This document shows, in pieces, positions 1 to 17,589 of a stretch of DNA of 53,015 nt (the stretch's first letter is position 1; every line of letters begins with the position of its first letter). The position numbers and the translations under genes are program-made. Below the pieces are notes generated by a model. It was given only the letters and a program-made list of their open reading frames with translations. It did no database searches and was not told where the DNA came from. Location of the stretch: contig QXVZ01004107.1 in the NCBI GenBank assembly GCA_008931825.1, positions 1 to 53,015 of the forward strand, written 5' to 3'. Origin of the DNA: Phallusia fumigata (taxonomy: Eukaryota; Chordata; Ascidiacea; Phlebobranchia; Ascidiidae).

Positions 1-501
1 TTGTCAAACATTGGAGCAGAACTTTGTGTAGAAGTGCTATCTGATCTTCCATGTAAACTAGTCAATGCCAGAGAGCAAGACAAATCTGGTGTTACCCTGG
101 CACCTCGACTAACATTAAATGACACAGTGATCAATTTTTGCACAATGTCTTCTACAGAAATTTGGAACAAGTACCGAGCCTTTGGTTACCAGAAAATATT
201 TTTATTGCGCTGCATGTTTCAGGAACAAATGGTCAGGCTTGCAGAAATCAAGCAATGTACTGATAACCAGGCACAGGTTGTCACAGAAAATGCTACCCCC
301 GGTCAAGTATTTTTTCATGTGCCCACCAAAACACTAATTATTGTATGTAAGTCCGGAAACATAGCCTGTACGAAACTTATCATACAAAGCAGACCGATAC
401 TAGCACAGGACTTTAAAAATGGTTACCTGCAGAAAGAGCTCAAAAAGGGAAAAACAGTATTCTTTACAGCATGGGAAACTATTAAAAATGCAGCACAATA
501 A
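1..501 (+). CDS. MTFMT: Mitochondrial methionyl-tRNA formyltransferase, C-terminal exon (5' partial)
   Basis: The reading frame is open from base 1 and ends at TAA 499-501, giving the last 166 codons of a gene that begins outside the window. In this family the enzyme formylates the methionine on initiator tRNA in mitochondria. The visible part is the C-terminal tRNA-binding domain: a segment ending WNKYRAFG (about residues 55-62 of the fragment), then a beta-rich part with FFHVPTKTLIIVCKSGNIA and the family hallmark DFKNGYLQ near residue 140, comparable to DFYNGYLH in vertebrates. The catalytic N-terminal domain is not in the window. No intron is seen. The gene is convergent with DRC5, whose stop lies 77 bp downstream. 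Family assignment is from recalled motifs; no alignment was run. Confidence 0.85.
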   Translation: MSNIGAELCVEVLSDLPCKLVNAREQDKSGVTLAPRLTLNDTVINFCTMSSTEIWNKYRAFGYQKIFLLRCMFQEQMVRLAEIKQCTDNQAQVVTENATPGQVFFHVPTKTLIIVCKSGNIACTKLIIQSRPILAQDFKNGYLQKELKKGKTVFFTAWETIKNAAQ

Positions 502-521
502 ACTTCTTGAACAGAAATAAA
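497..521 (+). terminator. Polyadenylation signals of the MTFMT gene
   Basis: Two AATAAA hexamers occur at the 3' end: one overlaps the stop codon (497-502) and one lies at 516-521. The second is better placed for cleavage just downstream. The 3' UTR must be very short or run into the oppositely oriented DRC5 3' end. Confidence 0.6.
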
Positions 522-577
522 AGTTAAGTTGAACCCACACAATTTTGTATAGAATCTGGCATCAGTTGGTAAAAGAT

Positions 578-3412
578 TTATCTAAGATTGTTTGCTGAAT
601 TCATCGCCTCCTCTGCCTCCCTTGCTTTGTCCTGATTTGCTTTCAGTACTTGGTTGATGCAGTATTCGCTCTCCTGTCCAGCCTCAGTCAACCGAAGGTC
701 AAGTTCAATGACCGACTTGTTCACTTCCATGCCTTCCTGCAGTTGTTTGCCCCCATCCTGTGATGAGTGGTTATAAAATTCTGGTTATTGACAAGATTCT
801 ATGCAATGGTTTCATGAAAATTCTTATCAGTGACAAGTTTCCATGCAAAAGCCTTATAAGCGCACCTTTTTTGTATTGCAGCACCTTTTTGCTAAGACAT
901 GATTTGCGACACCCATAGTGGCTTACATTTCAATTTCGAAAAGAACAATATACAGTAAATGGCATTTTGTATTTTATTTGTAAGGTATAGACATTGTTTA
1001 AGTCAGTCATTTGGGCAAGCATTTTTACTATCATATCTGGTAATACTTAATTGAATGGAAAAACAACGCTGGTAAATTGGTTGTGACACACCGGAGCCCT
1101 GCAAACGGCACCCTGGTTTGGAAAAACTGGCTTAGTGGCTTGTATTTGGATATATTAAAAGCGAATCGATAACATTCTGGTCATGAAAGTTACAACTTTA
1201 AAATATTTGATTTGTAACATATGTGTGGCCATGTCAAAACTTTCATACAGTTGTAAACTAGCTTCGGAAAATGCAGTGTTATCAGAAAATAAACTTACAG
1301 TTCCAATTCTGTTGCCTGAAAGATTAATTGAGGTGAGACCAGTATTGGTTTGCAGAACTTGTGACAAAACAGTGGCTGTGGGTTCGGTCATATCGTTTGA
1401 AGATACATTGATGCACTTTAGAGTGTTGTTTTTGAGCAGGGCATTCATGATGGCTTGTCCACCCTCATCTCCAAGCCTGGATAGAGTATTCATTTAATAG
1501 ACAGGTACAATGGAATGATGTCATTTGTTCATGTAATACACAATTTATGTACAAACAAGGCACATTTGGCTTTAAAAGTAGAGAAACATTGATGAACAGC
1601 AAAAACGTACATGTTTTGGTTAAATAGTTGTATATACATACTATCAAACTTCATTTATTTACCTGTTTAGTCTCAAGTTGAGCTCTTTAAGGTGGGTGTT
1701 CTTGGTTAAAGCATAGGCAATGGCTTTTGTCCCATCTCCCCTGATGATATTACCAGTTAATGTCACTCTCCTCAAATTGGGGCATCTGTATATACAATTA
1801 TTCAATATTAAGGTATGTAATTTAATTTTGTCAATTTAGTCTCGTCACAAAATGAGCATAAATGGACATAGTTTTGGCAATTCTAACTGTGAGAGATTTG
1901 AGCATAGAAATTGACAAATGAACTAAATCTTGAACTACTTCGAGCTTAATGATCCAACCTGACTTGGGATCTTCATTAAGAATAACCTTGTTTTAATTTC
2001 TGAATCAAGTGAATCCTCTAGTATAAGATAACATGTATAGCAGGCTTTCAGCAAATAACACCATTGAGCCTGATCAGTTAGTAGAAGGCCATTTTCAAAT
2101 ATCCTGCTGTCAGTGGTTGGAATTTTATCAAAAGGTAGACTTTTTTAAATTCTTTGGATATAAATCAGATGTAAACTTAAAGATCACCTGTTGTTAATAA
2201 GCTTGGCCACTGCTCTAGCCCCTCTGTCACCAATGCAATTATGGGAAAGGTCAACATCAGTCAACGATGGGTGATCCAGGAAGTGACTTATCAGCACACG
2301 AACCTTTGAGTCGTCAACTTTGCTCTGATGAATACAGATGCTCTTCAGTTGCTTGCAGCTTTTGATACTTTTTGCAAGGAGCAAGCAATCTCTCTGAGTG
2401 AACTGAAAGAGATTCCACTCAAAGTTCATCCCGCAGTCCTTTACACCATACATGACTTTAAGCTCTTCCAGGTGTGGCATCTTTTCCATGACCCCACCGA
2501 ATTCAAAGTGGTCCATGCAAGGTGCTTCTGATCCAGTTTCACTAAACATGTCGCTTGCACCATCATCGGTCTTGGTTGCATCTTTAACTGGCGGTAAAAG
2601 CTGTCGGATATTTAGTCGACGAACATAGCGAGATGCCAATGGGATTGCTTTGTCAATAACTTCATCACTTGTCTGCTCAGGCACAAAGTTTTCTATGAGG
2701 CCTTCTAGATATTTCTCGAAGAACATCCTTTTCCAGCTTCCTCCATATGTCGAAACATCACACACTTGCCACTTTCCTTTGCAGCAACGTTTCCAATAAC
2801 CTTCATCATCAACAAGATGTGCAGTCACTTCCAGTGGTATGTTGGTGTCGATTTTGTCCAAAACTTTTATTTTGTCTTTGGAGTGCAGTCCCTTGAGGAT
2901 TGGATTTTCTGTTTAAATTAAAATGCATGTTAAGATTGTGCAAAACATCTGGGATAAAAAAATACTAAAACCACTAAAAGGTACTGAAATGATATTGGCC
3001 TACAGCAGGTTTAAACAAAAACTGGCTTGATCATCCAAGAGTTGCTTTTATGTAAGTAGTTGGTTTGCACGACAAACAGAACTTTACCGTGTTCGAACAA
3101 TATAATGCATGTTGCTACCAGATAATGATATCGTTCTTCAACCTATAATTAGTAATTAAGCGACAACCTTTATTGGTTTGGAACTGAAAGATTTATTGAT
3201 TTGCACTGTAATAAAACACCCTAAACTTGTTCACCTTTGAAGTTAGCGACGATATGGTTAATGGCAAGGTCCTTCATCAACGGCACTGTAGCCAGTGACC
3301 AGTCAGGGTCTTCTGCGATAATTCGTCGCAGTGTTTTCGGATCCTGTTTAAGTCCCGCTGATGGAGCAATCGCATTTTTTACGACGCTTGACCGAATATC
3401 CGTCACCACCAT
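578..3412 (-). CDS. DRC5: Dynein regulatory complex subunit 5 (TCTE1-like LRR protein)
   Basis: Five exons on the minus strand: 3412-3235, 2908-2188, 1785-1663, 1476-1299 and 757-578. All junctions are GT-AG and all phases agree (1, 2, 2, 0), giving 459 aa from ATG 3412 to TAA 580-578. The N-terminal part has DPDWSLATVPL and WKRCCKGKW followed by GGSWKRMFFEKYLE, which are family signatures. The second half is a leucine-rich repeat array (VDLSHNCIGDRGARAVAKL, then EPTATVLSQVL and SINLSGNRIG). The C-terminal tail is helical and charged. The protein is a subunit of the nexin-dynein regulatory complex of motile axonemes, known from testis-expressed TCTE1 in mammals. Length is slightly below the roughly 500 aa of the mammalian protein. 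Exon 1 ends in G and joins AA of exon 2 to give E at the junction. Confidence 0.92.
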
Positions 3413-3944
3413 TTTGGTAAAGGCTGGTAAAAACGCTGTATTTGTAAAACAATTTGCATGAACAACGATATTTTACATTGCAGTTTTGAAGATAGCGCAA
3501 CTTAGCAAGAGTACTTTTTGTACCTGCTTCACAGTTTCTATGGTAACATTCTAGGTGGCGCTAAAATGACAAAAACTTTATTTGAGTTTGGGACTAAATC
3601 TTAATTTTATTTATGCATGCAAAGTTTGTCCATCAAAACACAGTGCCGGGAGACGATTCAGATACAGTTACATTAACAAAAAACACAGAAAGAAAAGATG
3701 CAAAGTATATTTTTATTTTCAGTAAAACGTGCACAAATGTCTCCGGTAGTAGAGCCTCGTTTACAACCATAAAATATCAAGTTTTGATATTTTGGTAGGC
3801 TTACCTTTAATATTAGCGATGCGGGTTGTGTTGATTTTAGCATCACAAGATAACAAAACTCAAGTGTACTCAGGCGAAACAACATTGTGACGTATCGGTC
3901 ACGCTAGTTTATGACATCACCATCATCGAGAAAAATGGGTTGGT
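3413..3944. other. Intergenic region between divergent DRC5 and EHD genes
   Basis: The two genes diverge from this region, so it should hold the DRC5 promoter and the distal part of the EHD promoter. I see no coding exon. AT-rich; no TATA box or motif that I can assign with confidence. Confidence 0.5.
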
Positions 3945-4394
3945 CCCCTTGGCAAGAAGTTGCGAAGTTACGCTTTCGCGGCGTTACTGGAAGTTAGGCG
4001 GATTTTCTGTGTGAGTGAAGTGGTGATAGCGATTGTATACCATTGCAACACTTGCTAGTGTTTGTCTTATGTCGTTTTGTTTTTTTGCCCAATGGAGTTT
4101 GGAGCATGGACGTTTGTCAGATGCCCAATTGAAGCAAGAATAGGTCATGCCTCTGACCAGTTTTCTGTCAGGCTGCCGGCTTTTTTACAGTATTTGATTT
4201 CTGTTTAATGTACTCTTTTATACTAGCAATAAAATAAATCATGAACAAATTATTTGTTAAGAAACTAATTCAGATTTATGGTAAGTGTCTCTATTTGTCT
4301 TCTTTGATTTTATTGGAATTTTTATTGTGTTTTTCAGTGGTTGTATAACGAGTTTTTACTAGGTAATCAAGGGTGAATTAACCACATAGTCACA

Positions 4395-4696
4395 ATGCTG
4401 CGGTGGTTAAAAGGCGACGAAAAGGAGAGGGAACCAGAGGTGTTTGAAAATGTGGCATTGGGGTTGAAAAAGTTGTACAAAAAGAACTTGAAACCTTTGG
4501 AAGACATGTATAAATTTCATGACTTCCACTCGCCTCCCCTTCAAGATGCAGATTTTGATTCCAAACCAATGATCCTACTTGTTGGGCAATACTCAACAGG
4601 TAAAACAACCTTTATTCGATACCTGTTGGAAAAAGACTTTCCAGGAATGCGCATTGGGCCAGAACCAACAACCGATTGCTTCATTGCTATCATGCA
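4395..4696 (+). other. Truncated second copy of EHD coding exon 1 (probable alternative allele)
   Basis: The ATG at 4395 opens a frame that matches EHD exon 1 for 100 codons, through the P-loop GQYSTGKTT to CFIAIM, then runs into the N at 4697. It has no downstream splice donor and is not a separate gene. The Glu at residue 9, where the other copy has Gln, is a possible allelic amino-acid difference. Confidence 0.8.
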
Positions 4697-5079
4697 NCCC
4701 CTTGGCAAGAAGTTGCGAAGCTAAGCTTTCGCGGCGTTACTGGAAGTTAGGCGGACTTTCTGTGTGAGTAAAGGTGGTGATAGTGATTGTATACCATTGC
4801 AACACTTGCTGGTGTTTGTCTTGTGTCGTTTTTCTTTGCCCAATGAAGTTTGGAGTATGGACGTTTGTCAGATGCCCAATTGAGCAAGAATAGGTCATGC
4901 CTCTGACCAGTTTGCTGCCAGGCTGCCGGCTTTTTTACAGTATTTGATTTCTGTTTAATGTACTCTTTTATACTAGCAATAAAATAATTTATGCACAAAT
5001 TATTTGTTAAGAAACTAATTCAGATTTATGGAAAGTGTCTCTATTTGTCTTCTTTGATTTTATAGGATTGTGTTTTTAT

Positions 5080-5090
5080 TGTGTTTTCAG
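5080..5090 (+). promoter_or_regulatory. Candidate splice or trans-splice acceptor in the EHD 5' UTR
   Basis: A pyrimidine-rich run ending GTTTTCAG lies 57 bases before the EHD ATG. The other allelic copy keeps it (TTTTTCAG ending at 4337). It could close a 5' UTR intron or, in an ascidian, accept a spliced leader. The sequence alone cannot separate these. Confidence 0.35.
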
Positions 5091-5147
5091 TGGTTATATA
5101 ACGAGTTTTTACTAGGTAATCAAGGGTGAATTAACCACATAGTCACA

Positions 5148-8100
5148 ATGCTGCGGTGGTTAAAAGGCGACCAGAAGGAGAGGGAACCAGAGGTGTTTGA
5201 AAATGTGGCATTGGGGTTGAAAAAGTTGTACAAAAAGAACTTGAAACCTTTGGAAGACATGTACAAATTTCATGACTTCCACTCTCCTCCCCTTCAAGAT
5301 GCAGATTTTGATTCCAAACCAATGATCCTACTTGTTGGGCAATACTCAACAGGTAAAACAACCTTTATTCGATACCTACTGGAAAAAGACTTTCCAGGAA
5401 TGCGCATTGGGCCAGAACCAACGACCGATTGCTTCATTGCTATCATGCATGGGGATAAAGACAAAACCACGGGAACGATCAACGAAGGAGTAATTCCTGG
5501 CAATGCTCTTGTTGTTGATACAAGTAAGCCTTTCACTGCTCTTTCTTCATTCGGAAATGCTTTTCTGTCAAGACTGCAATGCTCCATGATGAAAAATGAA
5601 GTGTTGCAAAGCATCAGCATCATTGATACGCCTGGTATTTTGTCTGGTGAGAAGCAGAGAGTCAATCGAGGATATGACTTCTCCAAGGTAAACGCTTAGT
5701 GCATTTATAACCAGGATTTAATGGCCTGATTAATAACATGTAACAAAACAAAATTTTAACATTGTGAACAACTATTATGCCAAATCCACAGGTTTTGACA
5801 TGGCTTGCTGAAAGAGTGGATCGAATTGTTCTTTTATTTGATGCTCACAAACTGGATATATCAGATGAATTTCATGAGGCGCTAAATGCTGTTAAAATGT
5901 TTGACTCAAAGATTCGAGTGGTTTTGAACAAAGCTGACCAAGTGAACACACAACAGTTGATGAGGGTCTATGGTGCCCTGATGTGGTCTCTCGGAAAGGT
6001 CAGAAGCAAAATATTTGTGTGAATCAAACATTGCCATGCGCCATAAGCATATTGTTTACAGCTTGTGAAAAATGGAATAGAAAGTACTAAGTACACTCAA
6101 TATCATGACTAAATTTTAACTATGTTTACTTCCTTGTATATTTTATTATTGTCAGTAGTCATGTCCTTGTTTTTTCAAAAAAAGGGGGGTTTGCTAAGGC
6201 TAACGCATTTTAACAATCATCCAACTGTTGTGGAGGCTCGGGTGTCTTGTCCTTATTTTGGTATAATTTGTTCTATTTTAAGGGTTTACATCTTAAAACT
6301 TTAAATAGTAGTTATTAACATGACATATGCCTTATTGATATTCCATCTTGTTTAGGTTATCACTACACCTGAAGTGGTCAGAGTGTACATTGGATCATTC
6401 TGGGATCAACCACTGCTTTATGACGACAATCGATTGTTGTTTGAGGCTGAAAGAAACGATCTTTTTGAGGACATTCAAAGTTTGCCCAGGAATGCAGCCC
6501 TTAGGAAACTCAATGATCTTATCAAGAGGGCACGTCTTGCTAAGGTAGGTCTAAAGCCATGATAGATAATGCAAGAATCGATTGGTGAGCATGACAAGTT
6601 GACTAGTTGAAAAAGAGCAAAATACATATCAAAAGATTGATTACAGTAAAAAACTTGTACAATTTTACAGGTGCATGCATACATTATCAGCTATCTGAAT
6701 GAAAACATGCCCTCAATGTTTGGAAAGGACAAGACAAAGAACAAATTGATCCAGGATCTCGACAAAATCTATGCTGAACTTGCAAACAAGCATCATGTGT
6801 CATTAGGTAAGTAGCAGCATGTCATATATTTGGTCAAAGAGGTCTCAGTTTAGGTATCAGCAGTCTTGGTGTGTGTGTTGTGATAGAATCACGGCCAGTT
6901 AATTGATGTTGATTTATTATGGTGTTGTGAAAATGACCAGTCATACTTCCTGCTCTGTATTGGTAAGATGTTGACTTAGTTCGTAAACAAACTCAAAATC
7001 TATCTCAACCATGCCTAATTGCTGTGTTGCCCGACTTGATCACAGAGTATCCATCTATTGTTTGTTGGTAATTTCCTAGCTACTTTAGTTTTGTTGGTAG
7101 CTTGACATTCATGCAAACAAGCTACACACAATGTGTTTGTTTAAATCATAGCCCCACAACCCAATGTCCCACTTTGTTGGGTTCACCATCAATACTGGTC
7201 ACATATGTATAATTTACACATGAATAGTCANTGAAGGGAAGTGCTGCCAAAAAGGTAAATGTTTATGATCTGAGAATATGACACATTGCCGTAAACAATT
7301 ATTAGGGTTGGGCATTGAATGTTAATTAACACGATTGTTTCTTGTATCTTGGTGAAGCTTTGATCTTTTGCAAGCAATTGATAAGAATTTGTAACAGTAA
7401 AGATAAAATCTTTGTAAATAAACAACTTAGTTTATTAATTTTTTACCTCTTTGTGCTGGCAAGAAGCTCCAGTTTTATATGTTTATGAGTCTTAATTATT
7501 TAAAATTTAAACAATTTACACTTTTTGCACCAGGAAATGGTCAAGTCTAAGCTTCCCAACACTGCTCTTGCAAAAGTATGGAGGTTGGCTGACTATGACA
7601 AGGATGGAATGCTTACAGAGGAAGAATTTGCCCTCGCTATGCATCTCATTGGTGTGAGACTGGAGGGACACAACTTACCTGATGATCTGCCTGACCATTT
7701 AATTCCTCCTGAACAAAGAAGTAGTAAGTTTGTTTTAGCTTGAGTTCATCTTTTGCATGAAAATTGAATAGAGGTTTTTTTTTAACTAAAATATCTAAAA
7801 CTTTTGACATATACATTGCTTGAAGTAGTTTTTTTACTAATTTTTCATGTGCCACCTTGCCTGTCAAGTTAACTAAATTTATTTTCTTGCTAACTAAATT
7901 TATTTTCAAAAGGTGCTGTATGACATAGGCACTTGCAACAAAATTCATGTAAATCAACCTTTCATGGTCAGATAAGAACTTTTTGACTGCAACCACTAAA
8001 CAGAGCCAAACAATCCTCTGGCAACAGTCATTTTATTTTATTTGTCACAACAAATTAATCACCCATTTTGTTTGCTTATGCTGTGTGCAACCTAACCCAT

Positions 8101-8699
8101 GACATACAATTGGTGAAGCATCCATCTCAAATTGCTTGTGTTTGAACGCAGAAAATGGTTTTAATGATGAATCATACTGAGTCATTGATCCTTTTCCTCC
8201 ACTTAGCAAGGTTTGAGTTTTGTTTTTTGCTTGCTTTTGTGCATGAAAAGAATAGCAACAGCTAAACAAGTATGACAATTGTTGCAGCTCTGTGTAGGTT
8301 TTTCTGAATGCTTTTACACCTAAACTACAGAAATGTCATTGCTTAGATGGTTACTCATGAGAGCAGTAACAGAAAATATCACAAAAATATCAGCTAAACA
8401 ATTAAATTTAATTGAACTGATTTTATCAGTGTAAAACCAGGCATTGCAGTCTTTGGCTGCCTGATGTTTTTAGCTAACGATTAAATCAAGGCCTACTGTC
8501 TGATGTGTCTACCAGCAGGAGATTGTCAGATTAACTTGTCATCAGCTACAAATTTGAATTGCACAGTAGAAGAAACAGAGCCCTGAGTGAAAAATGGGCT
8601 TCAGAGTCATAGTCTATAAACTTGTTGTCAAATGGTTGCATGTGATCAAAACATGAGGTCATTATGTAACTAACTTGTTTATTATTTTCTGCAGAATAA
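5148..8699 (+). CDS. EHD: EH-domain-containing ATPase, EHD1-4 family (internal exon missing in gap)
   Basis: Dynamin-like ATPase of endocytic recycling membranes. Exons: 5148-5687, 5792-5998, 6356-6544, 6671-6806, a gap, 7534-7723 and 8695-8699. Visible in order: the N-terminal helix, P-loop GQYSTGKTT (residues 64-72), [37 protein letters not shown], the conserved stretch [20 protein letters not shown], and in exon 7534-7723 the second half of the C-terminal EH domain with EF-hand loop [13 protein letters not shown]. Exon 4 ends in phase 1 (SLG). The next visible exon begins in phase 0 with [10 protein letters not shown], so about 110-120 residues (end of the helical domain, linker and first half of the EH domain) are absent; the N at 7231 lies in that interval. 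After donor 7723 the best acceptor (8694) yields AA plus TAA, so the protein ends RSK. Reading through instead gives RSSKFVLA and stop 7741-7743. Compared with vertebrate EHDs there is a small insertion after IAIMHG. Not assigned to one vertebrate paralogue. Confidence 0.92.
7231..7231. other. Assembly gap inside EHD
   Basis: A single N between EHD exon 4 and the EH-domain exon, with no obvious duplication across it. The missing EHD coding sequence should lie here. Confidence 0.75.
7868..7909. repeat. Short local tandem repeat in the last EHD intron
   Basis: The string TAACTAAATTTATTTTC occurs twice in about 40 bases. It lies in the intron after the EH-domain exon. Probable replication slippage; no function proposed. 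Confidence 0.6.
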
Positions 8700-11600
8700 C
8701 ATCGCTACGCTGGTGGAAACTTCCTGACTTTTGCATCTTTGTTATTTAGGGACAACTTCTTTTAACTTAATGTGCTTTCATTTGCTACTATTTGAATGTT
8801 GATTTAAGGTCCTTATGCTACTGGGTGGTAACTATAGCACCGCCCACTGCTAGTTACTTATGTAAAAATGTTTTTATTTTATTTCGCTTTGAAAAGGGGT
8901 CTTAGAACTCATTGCTGATTTTTAGAGGCACCCAGCATAGTGATGCCATCCAATATTATTCTTATGCAGATAGCAAACTAAAGTGATGGCCACTGTTGAA
9001 AAGCGAAACCCCAATCCGTACAGTATGATTTGCCAATATGCTGCTCAGCAAAAGTAACTTATGCATATACCAGGACAGGGGTGATCTTGCATAAAAACCA
9101 AGGGGGGAATTTTAAGCAGAACTTCCCAAAGTATTTGACCTACTTTTTCAGTACCGCCCCTGCATTACCTGGCATAAAAGTGAAAAGTCACCTAAACATA
9201 ATATTGCATCTGCAGTCACCTTAAATGAATTCAGTTATCCCCAGTGGTGTTAAAAAAAATAATTTAACTATGTAGATGGATTTTTAATTTGCAAGATTTT
9301 TATTTATCTATTGTGCACTTTGACGAATAACTGTTTTTTTGCATTGGGACAAAACGTAAACAAGCAGTGGTTAGCTAACTATAAGCCATGTAGGGTTGCA
9401 AGATTCATCACATTTGTAGATTCCGTGTTTATGCGCAAGTACCACGTAGAAGAACCGCGCCCACCGGTGACTAGCACCTGGAAATGCAGACCCACTGAAC
9501 TTTTACCGTAGCAGCGTTGGTGTCTTACAAAGCGTTACTCCACTTTTAAACTAGTTGCCTTGTGGCCTGTATGCCCTAGGGCGCGTTACCGACCGAGCTT
9601 CTCGCAGTCAAACCGTTATGGTTACGGTTGATGGGACGAAGCTTGTTAGAAATTTTTAGGCTGTTCTGTGAACGAACCAATTACCGCATACGCTACCGTC
9701 AAGTCGCTGCTGTTCATGCATATCGAGTATTAGTAAATGAACAAACTTATGAATGGGACGTGGCCTGGCGCTGCGCTCCAAAACTAATCTTATCATTATC
9801 CTCTGGTCACAAATGGTACTCATGGGTTTCAAATGCAATTTACCGCCAACGCTAGCTTCTATTTGCATGAGGCGGCGTTCTTTATGTGGAAAAGTGACCT
9901 TGCCTGTTGTTTTCCTTCGTTTCCGTGCAACGCGTAATCGCCCAGCAACCAAGCCGGGTTTTGCGTGGTAACCACCGGGCTAGCTGCGCAACCAACACTA
10001 ACTTGTCACATGAATCTGGTTTTCGAACCAGCCTTGCGCACTCATCCGGGGCAATGTGTTAAAAATAATTCAAATGGTCGAGAAAGACATTTCTTATTTT
10101 TTCATTACACCTGCTATTTAAAGACGGCTTCTTTAACACATCGCTGCGGTTCGCTGCACGAAACTGACTTGTAAACCCATTTTTAACGATGTTAAAAGCT
10201 TGATGTCTTATATTTTCACATTTGTCGCATTTCTCAGTTTTTTTCGTTGGCGNGCACTCATCCGGGGCAATGTGTTAAAAATACTTCAAATGGTCGAGAA
10301 AGACATTTCCTATTTTTTCATTACACCTGGCATTCAAAGACGGCTTCTTTAACACTTCGCTGCGGTTCGCTGCACGAAACTGACTTGTAAACCCGTTTTT
10401 AACGATGTTAAAAGCTTGATGTCTTATATTTTCACATTTGCCGCATTTCTCCGTTTTTTTTCGTTGGCGTGGTGTACAAAATGTACAGAATGATGACACT
10501 CTTATATACGCGCATATAAAATACAAACCGATTTCTTGTAAAACGGCACCACACTCATTTGTTCAGTGTTCGCAATAACACCACCGAAATAAACTTGTGC
10601 AGTAACAAGATGACATTACCGTAGTGATTTTTTATGCAAGGTACCACGCTGTTGTTGGTCAAGTAGAAGCCGTAACTACTTAAACTGACTATGTTTTGTT
10701 TTTTTCCGAAATCAGCAGCATGAGCATACATGCGTTCATGTGGCCCGTTGTAACCCTGAATCAATCGCTAGTGTACAGGTATATTGCTGTATTGTACATC
10801 ATTCACATTTACAGAACCACAAAAAATCAAACGCACACAATCACGCGCGATGTAGTATTTGGTTGTCATGTCGACCTGAGATCGACTGCGGGGTTCACAA
10901 ATCTACAGCAGATTAGAAAAACAGCACGCAACGTATTGGGAAGCACCGTGTGTTCACAGATCAGATATTTGACAAAGCACCAAAACATAGACAAGCACCG
11001 CGGAACCGAAAATTAGTGGTGTTAAGCGCAGCCAAGCTTTGGGTGGCTCTGCTTAGTTCTGCTGAACTAGAGGATCTTCAACGTTACAACGTCAATGACA
11101 CTGTACTTTGACGTCACTATATCGGAAATGGTTAAAATCGTACACCCATAATGATTGAAGATTTGAAACAGGTTATTTCATTATAACTGCAAACAACGTT
11201 AATTAACATCGGGTGAATCACAATGCAGCCAACAAGTGCGCTTATCTTGTGTCATACAATGTGTAATGGATACCATGCAGAAAGAACACTTGATGGCGAC
11301 GCAGCGCATGGCGGAAGTGGCGTTGTCTTGCGAGAAACCGAAAGACCACAGTCAAGGTCACACAATGATACAAGAGCAATTTCTTTTGTTATGGCACAAT
11401 GAACAGAGCTGCAATTCGCTATGGGGAACTGAAAATATAATAATAACTCTATGACACAAAATATAACATTGACGCTAGTTACATGCACGACTTTGCACAC
11501 TTAATGCGGGTTAACTGGCGAGCTTTATGCAATAAACTGTGTTAGATGTTAAAACCAGCTTTCGGAATGGGCGTATTGACGCATACAAGTTGTGCGTAAA

Positions 11601-12079
11601 AAACCAGTTTTACCGAAACTCGATAAAAAATTCGTTTTCAGAGGTGCAATGCCTTGCGAGTCAACAGTTAAATCGAGTCTTATTTATATATACGTATCTC
11701 ACAATAAGGTGATGGTTAAAGTGCTACGGCGTGTTCTGCAAAAACGGTGCGTCGACACAAAAAGTCCTGATTTAAGATTCGAACGCAGAAGCAAATGAAA
11801 AGGTGATATGAATTGGGAAGCCAAGAGACGAATGAGGCTGTCAGGAGGCTAGGGTGATTTTTCCAATGATGGTGAATAGGATAACGTAAGTGCGACTGCA
11901 ATTTTGTTAAAAGTTATCGTTCTACTGTCACCAGGAGCATAAATTCGGCACATAATTAAACATGGGCTTTTACGTTCACGTATCTCTTGTACAATAACGA
12001 TGAACACATGTTTATCAACGACAACAACATTCAACAGCAATGGTAGAGCCTCGCATCCCCACCATATTTTGTTCGCCAT
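8700..12079. other. Gene-free interval between convergent EHD and PAK genes
   Basis: Holds the 3' UTRs of both neighbours. The open frames here (all under about 110 codons) have no recognisable domain and no coherent splice pattern. A roughly 215-base allelic duplication sits around N10253. A TGACGTCA palindrome occurs near 11110. I see no tRNA, rRNA or transposase. Confidence 0.55.
10038..10469. repeat. Allelic duplication at assembly join N10253
   Basis: 10038-10252 and 10254-10469 are near-identical (for example GCACTCATCCGGGGCAATG opens both) with scattered substitutions. Non-coding. Same signature as the other joins: copy, N, copy. Confidence 0.85.

Positions 12080-17589
<5,510 letters not shown>

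Larger units (their letters stand above)
3945..5449. repeat. Allelic duplication at assembly join N4697 (EHD promoter and first exon)
   Basis: 3945-4696 and 4698-5449, both 752 bases, are nearly identical copies separated only by a single N at 4697. Each copy holds the EHD upstream region, a candidate 5' UTR acceptor and the start of coding exon 1. The copies differ by scattered substitutions and small indels, including a two-base change turning codon 9 from GAA (Glu) to CAG (Gln). Copy 1 stops abruptly at the N inside exon 1, and only copy 2 continues into a full exon. This is what two unmerged haplotypes look like, not a biological tandem duplication. Confidence 0.85.

Noticed and set aside
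1183-1497. Plus-strand 104-codon frame
   Set aside because: It is the antisense shadow of DRC5 exon 4.
10275-11500. Several 70-106-codon frames between EHD and PAK
   Set aside because: No recognisable domain, no splice logic, and some lie across the allelic join at 10253.
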